Part shown: piece after piece, positions 36,301 to 45,015 of the stretch
How positions within the stretch are numbered: the stretch's first letter is position 1
How the letters are laid out: every line of letters starts with the position of its first letter
Assembly (NCBI GenBank): GCA_030267565.1
Contig: BRXU01000027.1
Coordinates: 1,411,001-1,475,000, forward strand
DNA length: 64,000 nt
Direction: 5' to 3'
Source of the DNA: Pleodorina starrii
Lineage: Eukaryota > Chlorophyta > Chlorophyceae > Chlamydomonadales > Volvocaceae
The notes under the pieces: model-generated
Database searches by the model: none
Seen by the model: only the letters and a program-made list of their open reading frames with translations
Told to the model about the DNA's origin: nothing
Made by a program: the position numbers and the translations under genes

Positions 36301-38739
36301 ACCCCAACAAACCCTCCTCCAAACCTTACTTCCTTCCGGGCAAAGCTCTCCCAGGGACGGATCCCTATCCGGAAGCACCAACGCAACACCGACTCCCGTA
36401 CTACTACACACTACCTTAACCTGCGAGACACGCTGCTGGTGCTTCGGTGCCTCCTCCAAGCCATATGCATTGTTCTGGGTCCCCATCGAGTGCAGCAAAT
36501 TTGTGGCATTCCCATGGGCATTTCCCCTGCACCCTTCATTGCTAACCTCTTCCTCGCCTGGTACGAATATGTTTTCCTCATGCAGTACCATACGGCCTCG
36601 GCCGCAGGTAAGTTGGTACTGGAAGCCTTCAAGTGGACCAAACGCTACCTCGACGATCTCTGCTCCCTGCGGAACCGCTTCCTTGCGTCCCTGCTCTTTC
36701 GCTGGAACGGCCCTCACGTCCATCACGAGCACGGACTGCACGGCATATACCCCCCGGAGCTCGACATACCCACTCAGCACCATCCCCACTTACCAGACGG
36801 CCAACTCCCTTTCCTCGACTTCCTTTTGGTGCATCAGGAGCACGACCACTGCAGTCGCTATAGCACATACCTGTATGATGAACGAGTCCAACCCGCATTT
36901 GCCGCAGTTCGCCTGTCGCGCTTTGTGCATGCCTCTTCGTGTGTCAACGAGGGCGCCAAACGCAACATTTTGTTAGCCAATTCCGGCGCCTGCAACGCAT
37001 CATTCTTGACGCCGAAGCATTCATCACAGAAACTGCCATGCTCATGTTTTGCCTCTTTCAACAAGATTACCCACGTTTACGCCTCGAGGCCCAGTGTGCG
37101 CAGCAGGTCATCCTATGGCCGGACCTCTTCCATGTCCAACGCAAAAACGGTCTCAAGCTCACCGACCGCATTCTTGCCGCATTTCGCGCCCTCCGGACAC
37201 GCCAGCCCCCACCCCCACCGCACCCCTTCTCGCAGCGCGTCCCCCGTTAACCCCCCCTAACCATCCCACACCGCAGGGGTCAGCATGCATCGGCCCCTCC
37301 GGTGCGCGGTATGGCGGGAACCTCCTCAGGCCCCGTGCCGCACCGTGTTTTGTGCGTATGCACGTCGCCCAACTGTAAGGCGCCGTACTTCGGTACGGCC
37401 CGTTACAGCTGGGTGCTCAAATACTCAGCTTAGTTTATGCTTCTTTCTTTCTTTTAGTCATTCCCGTAGGCACTTTGTTTAGGATCGCACCGCATATCAT
37501 ACCATGCTCCCTCAGCAAAAGCTTCCACGTTGCTCACAAAGCCGCCACGTTGCCCTTGCCCCTTACGCATCGACAAATCGCAACGCTACCGCGCTGGTCT
37601 GCCGCTCAGGTAAGCATCCTCAGTTCCGATAGATGTTGCTGTTGCCAGTTCTGACAGCTTAGAGGGTGGGATTTTCGGGATTTTTTAGAGCAAGCACGCG
37701 CATACCAGCTTTTCAGTCAGCTTTTGGACACTTCTACGTCGCAACACTTCCGACACCGACAAGATGCTGGGACGGTTCAACCGCGGATCAAGCAGCAATG
37801 TCGGTAACGTTTGGGAATGGGTGGGATAACTTTAACAGTTCCGGAGGTTCAGCGGCTGTCGCAGCTTGACCATCAACGTCCGCAGTGACTCATTATTTTA
37901 TAAAGGAGCATATCACTCCCTGACTCCCCCCCCCCCCCCCACACACACACACAAACACACACGCCCCCCACGCAGCTGGACATGGGTCCGGACGCGTCGT
38001 ACGAGTACTGGTCCAAGCTGCTGCCATCCAACGCCGATGTGGACATCGTACTGACGCACGGCCCGCCGTACGGCATCGCAGACAAGACCAACGGCCGGCA
38101 CCGCGGCGATATGGGGCTGCTGCGGGCGGTGCAGGTGAGTCGAGGGAGGGAGTCCAGGCTCCAGGGGTGGGAGGGCGGGGCTCCTGGGGATTGGCGGCCT
38201 GGGGGAGGGGGTTCGAGGGTTTTAGGGGGGAGGGGGTTCGAGGGTTTCGCAGGCCGTCTTGACCTGGGTGGTACAGGGATGGACCTAGGTCGTTTAACGG
38301 ACGGCCGGCGACCAACTGAGTCGCGGCGTAGGTAGTACAGTAGGTGGCACAGGGTTAGGACCGGCGGGTCGGGGCTGTCCGGGGTGGTTTGGTGAGGGGT
38401 GTGGACACAGTCCTGGGGGTGCGGTCTGCGGTGCACTTTTCTTATCTCCGCCCGCCCGCTCCCGGCGCCCCCGCCCGCCCCAGCGCCCCTTCCCCCTGCC
38501 CGCTGCCTCCCCGCCCCGCCCAGGCCCTGCAGAAGCCCCCGCTGCTGTGGGTGTGCGGCCACATCCACGAACAGTACGGCATACACAGGGTGCCCCACGC
38601 GCGCGCCCCGGGGGGCCACATCCTGCTGGTCAACAGCGCCGTGTTCTACGCGCAGCGGCCGGGGCACGCGCGCACGGCACAGCCCCGCGCGGTGCGGCTG
38701 CCGCAAGTGGAGATACTGCCGAGGAACCACAACGGCTGA
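33304..38739 (+). CDS. MPPED-like calcineurin-type metallophosphoesterase, membrane-anchored
   Basis: Six exons, 33304-33667, 33930-34067, 34716-34776, 35284-35335, 37976-38134 and 38524-38739, join in phase to 329 residues. Exon 1 encodes a signal-anchor helix (TVSVVVGTLFVIVALCL) and a Ser-rich linker, then the catalytic domain. Metallophosphoesterase motifs in order are VCVSDTHS, LLFPGDVEVG, TWGNMDTA, IVLTHGPPYG and VCGHIHEQYG. The order, spacing and the block YRIFASPWTPRFAGAY match the MPPED1/MPPED2 (UPF0046) family, which are weak phosphodiesterases. Two points differ from mammalian MPPED2: the GNH(E/D) motif reads GNMD, so the usual catalytic His is Met, while the last motif keeps the classic GHxH. 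The substrate is unknown. The long fifth intron (35336-37975) contains a decayed reverse transcriptase. The neighbouring C2 gene is convergent. Confidence 0.88.
34546..34695. repeat. CCCT tetranucleotide repeat in intron
   Basis: About 35 CCCT units, broken once by a CCCCCGCCCG patch near 34632, end just before the acceptor at 34714-34715 and act as a very long polypyrimidine tract. The preceding GGGA-rich stretch 34067-34200 in the same intron is nearly complementary to it, so the intron RNA could fold into a long hairpin. Confidence 0.9.
35120..35147. repeat. GTCAG pentanucleotide repeat
   Basis: Four to five GTCAG units lie in the fourth intron (34777-35283) of the MPPED-like gene. Short simple repeat with no visible function. 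Confidence 0.8.
35340..35432. repeat. GGGT/GGCT repeat directly after a splice donor
   Basis: TGGGTGGG and TGGCTGGG units fill the first ~90 nt of the fifth MPPED-gene intron, starting right after the GTGGGC donor at 35336. The sense strand carries runs of three G. Confidence 0.85.
35741..37250 (+). pseudogene. Decayed Penelope-like reverse transcriptase nested in an intron
   Basis: Three consecutive reading frames carry one RT domain. Frame one, about 35741-36415, has GTTKLHKDPPSMRYLA and FTRLYTNIPHALI, like the K.HK and LYTNIP motifs of Penelope-like elements. Frame two, about 36405-36950, has ICGIPMGISPAPFIANLFL, the YxDD catalytic box in KWTKRYLDDL, and LPFLDFLLV. Frame three, about 36939-37250, has FVSQFRRLQRIILDAE and the C-terminal part. 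At least two frameshifts, near 36415 and 36945, separate them, so the copy looks dead. No GIY-YIG endonuclease is visible. It sits in sense orientation in the fifth intron of the MPPED-like gene. Its 5' limit is unclear because no homology is recognisable before 35741. Class assignment is from motif style only; another RT family is possible. Confidence 0.75.
37373..37408 (+). other. 36-nt hairpin with TTCG loop, after the RT remnant
   Basis: CTGTAAGGCGCCGTAC, loop TTCG, then GTACGGCCCGTTACAG fold into a 16-bp stem with two mismatches. The TTCG tetraloop is especially stable in RNA. It lies about 120 nt after the last recognisable RT codons and includes TGTAA, the algal poly(A) signal, so it may belong to the element's 3' end. 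Confidence 0.75.
37883..37924 (+). repeat. Intronic element shared with 17708-17758 (copy B)
   Basis: Same blocks as copy A (CAGTGACTCATT, TATAAAGGAGCAT, CACTCCCTGAC) without the extra middle bases. It lies about 50 nt upstream of the acceptor of the intron that hosts the RT remnant, and a C-run plus (CA)n follow it. Confidence 0.8.
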
Positions 38740-40470
38740 TTGCCCAGCAGTTGCTAGGGCTGCTGCTGCTGTGGCTGCTGCTGCTGCTGCTGCTGCTGGT
38801 AATGCTTAGTATATCTTTATTATCAGCAGCAGCAGCAACATAAGATATGGTGGCATGTGCGCATCGCCACACGCTACGACCCGTGCGCTAGGGGGAACCC
38901 GTGCGCCACTGCAGGCTCAGCACCCAAACGGTGTCATTTGCTGCAGTTGCCGGGTTGGGCGGTCTCTCCTCGGAGTCGAAACCAGACAGGCGGGGCAGGG
39001 ATATACAGGTGCCTCCGCAGCGGTGGAGCGGGGACGACACGCCAGGGAAAGGGGGAAGGTGGGGAGCGCTGCCTGAGTTTCTCTCGGCCTCCCCACCCGC
39101 CGGTGGCAGCGTGTTGTTGGCATAGGGATGGACGGTCATAATGGGGGCGTAGTAAGTGTGTGCGCGTACTTTACGGTACCGTATCCTTCGAAGATGGTGG
39201 TACCCGTACGCCGCGGCGCTCGTATCATGTGCTCGTATCATGTGCTAGGATATCCATTTACGGCGCTGCCGTACCAACGACCAACGACCGTGAACTGGGG
39301 CAATTCTGTTGCCGCGGGTGCAGCTCAGTGCTGCCGCAACAACCGTCTCAACAGTGCACACTCTACACAGATGACCGGAGATGACAACGCCAAAGAGATG
39401 ACCACGCCAAACGAAACACATCGCAGACTCGCACACAGCACATCACATCACGCCAAGGCGCCCCAAACACACGGCCCAGGCACCTGGCCTCGTTGCCCCT
39501 CCCAATCCCAGCCGAATTCTGCACGCAGGTCGTTGTCCTGTGCACGAGAAGATTGCGCCCCCCCCGGGTCGCACTGCGGGTACTCAGGGAGCCCTGTTGT
39601 TGTTAAGACCCAGTGCGCGCACAGCTGTCGAGCACGGCATTCAAAATGGTTCGTCAAGAAGATAGAATGGACAACGAAGAAGGTCCGACGCCGCCGCGAC
39701 GCTTGCGCCATTCTGCGGCGCAGCACAGCGCCACAGCAAGTGGCTGGGGCCCCGGACGCCCGGAGTAGCCGCAGTCGGGTGCACGCACCGCACCGCACCG
39801 CTGCGCTCTGTTCTGTTTCATGTGTGTATTTCTGTGTGGAGGTCCTGACAGTCAGATGTCAGGGCCGAACACGCCCGTCGGCCGCGAACCCGAAGGGCCC
39901 ACCCGCCGAACATCTAAGAAAAAGAAGGCTGCCACCCAGAAGGTCCAACCACCACAGAACAGTCCACAGCTACCAGGCCATCAACAGCGCAACCACCCAC
40001 CTAATCCATCCAGCTTGTCAACCGCAATGTCGAAATTGCAAGCATGCAAACAATACGGCGATTCTACCCCACCACCCCAACCTACCCAGCGTCAAGGAGA
40101 GGTCCTGGATGCCCCTGCCCTCCCGCCCAGAGCTTCGACCCGCCCCGCGACCCCACCAATCCCATCCAACCACCCACCCCTCCTCCCGTCAAATCTCCAT
40201 GACGCCCTCCTCGCCTCTCTCACCCGAACCATACGGTCGTTTACAAGATCATAACCAATCCTTAGCGCCGACATCCCGACTCCCAACCACTGCCGCCGGA
40301 TCCACTCCCGGATTGATCCATGCCACCCACCACCCCCAATCCCCCGCCGCCTCGCTGCCCTCCAAAACGCCGCATACCACCCCAGGCCCTACCAATACCC
40401 AGCCAGCTGCGCCAAGCACAGGAGGGGAGGGAAGGAGCACACAAGCTTTAGGGACCTCGTCGCGGACACA
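38740..40470. other. Intergenic region between convergent MPPED-like and C2 genes
   Basis: A (GCT)n stretch at 38759-38798 lies in the probable 3' UTR of the MPPED-like gene. The only ORF I considered is 39856-40254 (+), 132 codons, starting MSGPNTPVGREPEGPTRR with a Lys cluster and Pro-rich tail; it matches no family I know. Its base use (many ACC, CAA, CCA codons) is unlike the flanking genes and closer to the RT remnant, so it may be mobile-element debris. Confidence 0.5.
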
Positions 40471-41996
40471 TCACATAAGCAGCGGTCGCTGCGCCGGCCG
40501 GCCGCCGCCCAGCGCCGAAGACACCGCCTCGGTCGCCTGGGCCGCAGTGCGCGCCACCGTCTCGCGCGTCGTGCGCAGCACGTCGGTCGCACCCCCCAGC
40601 GCCGAGCGCGCGAGCTCCACCGGGCCGTGAAACAGGCCGCCGCCGCCGCCGCCGTTGTTGAGGCTGTGCGTGGGGCCGGGGCCGGGGTTGGGGTTGGCGC
40701 CGTAAACCAGCTGCTGCTGAGGGGGAAAAGGAGGAGGAGGGCGTAGCCCCGGCGGATGAGGCGGCAGCGGCGTCGGCGGCGTCACGCCTGTCGGAATCGC
40801 GGGGTAGTATCCAGGCGTCAGCACGACGGGGACGCCGATGCACACGCCTTGCGGCGGCGACGGCGGCGGCGGCGGCGCCGCAGGCGGCGGCGGCGCGGCG
40901 AAGGGCGCTGAGGCGCTCGCGCCGAGTTTGGCGTCTGCTGCTGCGGGCGCCGCGGCAGGTCCGGGGGCGGTGGCAGCGGCGGGGCTGGGGGCGGAGGCGG
41001 TGGCGGAGGCGGAGGCGGGGGCTAGGTCCAGGGGCGTGCCGGTGGGGGTGTGGAGCCGCTGGTGGTGTACGGTGCCTGGGGGCCAGTAGGTGAGGGCCAG
41101 GCGTACGACGCCCTTTTGGTCCCGACTGAGGCCGCGCTGGACGAACAGGGGCAGATCCAGGCTCTGGCTGCCGGTCGCGCGGATGCTGGCGAGGGGGAGA
41201 GTGGCGTGGCGGGCGTGGAGGTGGCCCCGCCGGGAGTGGGCGTCCTGGGGGTGGGTTGACGGGTCAGGTGGGGGGCGGCGGCGGGGAAGGGGACGAGAGG
41301 AGAGGGAAAGACTCAAAAAGGTTTCAGATCCATAGCGCAGCTTTTGGCGGGGCATTATCCGGGGCTATGTGACCAGGGGAGCCTGGCGGCTGGCGGTTTG
41401 TTTGTGCTGGATGGCTCGACAGGCTGGGCGCCTTGAGGTGGGTGCCCGCCGTGCCCTTGCCCTTGCCCTTGCCGGGAGGTCGGCGTCGGCGTACCTTGAC
41501 CTCGACCTCCAGATAGTCCTCATCTGCGAGTTGGCACTGGAAGGTCTGATTCCACATCGGGCTGCTGCCGGCGTCCATGGCGACCTGCGTGGTAGCCACC
41601 TGGGAGCCAACGCGGACGACGCAGTAGACATCGTGCCTGCAAGCGGGAGAGGGAGGGCAAGGATTCGGAAACGGTGGGGAACGAGGCAGGCAAAGACAGT
41701 GATGTTTATATTTTGTGTGGATTTGGTGTTGGAAACGGAGGGGCTGCGGGAAGAGGCGCCGCAAGCGGAACGCGAGAGAGTCTGGAGAAGTGTGGCTTGT
41801 TCCTCAGAACTTTGAGTACTGCAGCTGTTTCTTAAAGGCAAATCTTTATGTCAGGGCTTAAAATTTGGTAGCGAGGCCATAAGCCGATGCGAGCTTTGCA
41901 ACTATTGATCGGCGCCTACTTGCGGTGCGGGTGACGGAATTGAAGGTCTCTGGCGCCCTCGACGCCTATAACTAGTATGCCGGCTGCCGTCGTCAT
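40471..41996 (-). CDS. C2-domain protein with proline/alanine-rich tail
   Basis: Three exons on the minus strand, 41996-41920, 41636-41495 and 41244-40471, join in phase to 330 residues. Exon 1 is short and starts at ATG (MTTAAGILVIGVEGARDLQF); its Lys codon is split across the first intron. Residues 1-130 form one C2 domain: strand 1 VIGVEGARDL, then KHDVYCVVRVGSQVATTQV, the DAGSSPMWNQTFQCQ block, DYLEVEVKDAHSRRG and KGVVRLALTYWPPG. The calcium-loop aspartates are only partly kept, so calcium dependence is doubtful. The tail has Ala-Pro runs, a PGYYPAIPTGVTPPTPLPP segment, then an amphipathic stretch (ARSALGGATDVLRTTRETVA). C2 plus a Pro/Tyr-rich tail resembles plant SRC2/BAP-type small C2 proteins that bind membranes. 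The closeness of that match is inference. Confidence 0.85.
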
Positions 41997-44837
41997 CTAT
42001 AAATTAATATTCTCAGGGGAACGTTTAGTTGATGTGTGTTTGTAGCTAGTGCGTCGATCGTGAGCGTTGCGTGCGTCGCTGAATCGACCAACGAATTGCT
42101 GCTTCAGTGTCGTCCAACAATTTAGTATGCGTCTTAGGATGTATTCATTAAAGCTAACAATATCGATCGATGAATAATCGAGGCTGTGCTCTCCACTGTT
42201 GCCCATCGTACAGTTTCGTGCGTCTCCGGAGTCCGAGGGGTCTGCAATCGCGGCGGTTGGCGATTGGCGAAAGGTGGTTGGGACTCGAACTTCAAGTGCG
42301 GAAGTATGGGGAAATACAGGAACTTTCCTATCTGCAATTACGAGCAGGCCTGCCAATTTCAAGGTCGAGACAAGGTTGAAAACTTCGGACAATGTCTGTT
42401 GGCAGCCGCTGGCTCGCACCCATACTCCGCAACCAGGTTGCACAGTTACAGAACCGCAGCGCCACATCTTCTTCCGATTGAGATTACGCGAATTTTCCAA
42501 GCAAGATATTTTATATTATTGAAAGTCCGCCGCCGGAAGCGGCGTGCCTGGACACCAGCCACGTGCCATCGCCGGCAATGAACGATGACTTTGGAATCAG
42601 ACCACGCCTGGTCAAGCAGTTTAAAGTACACAGACATGGGTGAGGCCCGCACCAGTTCCACTCCTGTCAATCCCAAATGTCACTCCCAAGTGTCAAGCCC
42701 AAGTGTGTCCCGGGCGGAGTTCAGGGCAATAGGAGCGCTGCCAAGTCACGGGTGCATTGGACCGTTGGGCTCAGTCACGGGGGGAGCTCAGGTCCCTCGC
42801 ATACCGCCCTCTACAGCTTCCATATACAAGATACAAAGATACAACACAGGATAGCCCTCACCGCTCTTTGGCGTGTGGGCTGTGGGAGCGTGTTGTCTCA
42901 CGTGCTCAGGACGGATTGTGCGTCCGGATTCTCGATGTCCAAAATTAGTTATTTACCAGTGCACGTGCGTGCTGGTAGTCCAGGCCCCTCGAGTTGATCG
43001 GCGGCGGCATACTCCAGGTAACAAGAGCCGCAATGATGATGATGATCTGTCGTACAGACGTACGACTACACATCGTCACAGTAGAGGTGCGCCATGGGTA
43101 ACTCGTCGGTCGTGTGCCGTGTCGCGCAGTCCCGCGGTGCGCTTTGCGCTGCTGGCCTGCTGCCCGATCGGCCTGCGAATGATGGCACATGGCAGCCCCG
43201 CTGTCGGTCACGTAGTCGCGAGGCGGTGCTTGCTCGTACCTCACAAATTTTCAGCGCTTATCGCGGAGGACGACAAGGGAGGACAACATTTTGCACCGCT
43301 CGCCCTCAGACCTCAGCCCGGCTCGACCCAAACACACCCAAATCAGCCCCGCCCGTTCGCTCCCCGAAGGGGCCCTTCAAGCCTTCGGATCCGCCGCATG
43401 GCGAACATCTTGGAACACTTGCGGGCAGGATGCTGCTGGGGCCTGGGGGTAGACCCGAACCGAATAGTAATTTCGAAAACCGTTATCCCACCGGGTGGGG
43501 CCACCAGGGGCTGAATGCCCGGGAGCTGGTGACTGACACGGCGGGATGAGGGCCCTTTGAAAACCTCCTTTGACGGTGCCAGAGCGGCGGCCCTCGCCGG
43601 ACGGCGGTGGAAAGCGCCTGAAAGCGCCCGTAGGTAGGTCGCGGAGGTTGGTAGGTGCTGGATGGCAGCAGCGGCTGGGAAAGGTGTATGACCAGGTGTG
43701 TGTGTGTGCGATTGCTGAGCATTCTCGGTCGATGCTGACGGGGCAAAGACGCGGACGGGCCAAAGCTGCGATGACAGCTGCCGCGCGGCTGAAGGGATCC
43801 TTGGCGCGCTTTGGCAAAGCGACAGTTTGGGTGTTGTTATTTACCAAGGAAGGATAAAGCTGGGATGAGAAGGGACGACTGCACCGAAATGGATCGAAAT
43901 AAGCGTGGCGACTCTGGCGAACGGGCCCCGCAATACGCGCGCCGCCGCCGGACCAGACCAGCCCCAGCGGACAGAGTCGCGCGATCGCAAACAGAAAGCT
44001 TCACAAATAACGACTCCAGCGCTCACCAGGCATGATCGCCGCACTTTGCAGCACGATCCGGCACATGGGTTTGCCGCTTGCGTTCAGGAGAACAGGAGAA
44101 GGATATGGGCGAGATCGAAGAAAGGGCGTGCGTAGCGGCACTGGCGAAGAAAGGAGAAGGACGGGAGCGCGAGCAGGCAGGCAGGCAGGCACGGTGGGCC
44201 CACTTTCGAAGAGCACAAAGCCAAACTAACCTGTCGGGTCATAAACCAGCCGAAGAGCCACAAACGTGCGAATATGAGTCACAGAAAGGTTCAGAGCCCG
44301 GAAAAGGAAAGAATGGAGCATCCTCATCATCCTCATCAGAACTCAACAAACCCAAGGTCCACACATCTCACAGCCCTCAGCAGCCCTCGTGGCAAGGGGC
44401 GCAGGCAGGAAGCGGGCGATCGTGCATTGGCATCCCACTCTGGTTATTTGTTGTGTGAAGTGTGAAAAAAGAGTCGCTGAGGAAACATAATGGACTATTA
44501 AGAGCGGCCCCATGATCCAGCAGGCTGCTTCCCTGCCTTCCACCACCGACCGCCGGGCGCGCACACATATCCACCGCAACATCAATGCGACCCCGAAATC
44601 CATTCGCGAGCGCTCTTGTGATACCGTAGGTGCATCGGAGCGTGGGACGCTGGCGCAAGACCGACGAACCTTGGCAGTCACGTTTTGTAAAAGAAATGCA
44701 CCCATGACGCGGACGTGACCTGGAACCCCGAAACCGTTAGTTACGGAACCGTTGGTTGCAAAACCGTTGGTTGCGCAACGGTGGCGCAACCTTGCACGCA
44801 CGCCCATTCGGACCGCACGGCAGTTCTCTCCCGCCGG
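41997..44837. other. Intergenic region upstream of C2 and ABM genes
   Basis: Some 2.8 kb between divergent starts with no supported gene. ORFs here are short, lack splice support and show no domain. Composition is mixed and includes moderately AT-rich stretches (41820-42000, 42110-42180). The right end (44732-44791) carries a repeat cluster listed separately. Confidence 0.55.
44732..44791 (+). promoter_or_regulatory. Triple AACCGTT repeat and inverted repeat upstream of TATA
   Basis: AACCGTT recurs at 44732, 44747 and 44762, exactly 15 bp apart, followed by GGTTGCGC (44769-44776), AACGGTG, and GCGCAACC (44784-44791), an 8-bp inverted repeat. CCGTT/AACGG is the core of MSA and R1R2R3-MYB sites in plants. 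The cluster ends 46 bp before the TATA box of the ABM gene. Confidence 0.6.
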
Positions 44838-44845
44838 TATAAAAG
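44838..44845 (+). promoter_or_regulatory. TATA box of the ABM-domain gene
   Basis: TATAAAAG lies 178 bp upstream of the ATG at 45016 on the correct strand. It is the clearest TATA box in the window and suggests a well expressed or regulated gene with a 5' UTR of roughly 145 nt. Confidence 0.75.
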
Positions 44846-45015
44846 GCCACAGCGCCTCCATCCGAAGTACCACAAGTTGGGCCCGACAGCCAACCCTAAC
44901 ACAGCACCCCACCTACCCGCCTGATACGGTTCTTGGCTGCCTCGTCCGCCGTAAAACTCGCCGTTCAAGGTTTGGTCGTCCCCTCCCTCCGGCGCGTGCG
45001 CAACCGCCTGCCAAG

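Noticed and set aside
34456..37260. A single 934-codon plus-strand frame across the MPPED-gene locus
   Set aside because: It joins intron, off-frame host exon and only the middle of the RT remnant; the host exons and RT ends are in other frames.
39128..40630. A 500-codon plus-strand frame
   Set aside because: No domain and no start context, and it overlaps the antisense of the well supported C2 exon; open by base composition. The smaller 39856-40254 ORF is mentioned only as possible element debris.
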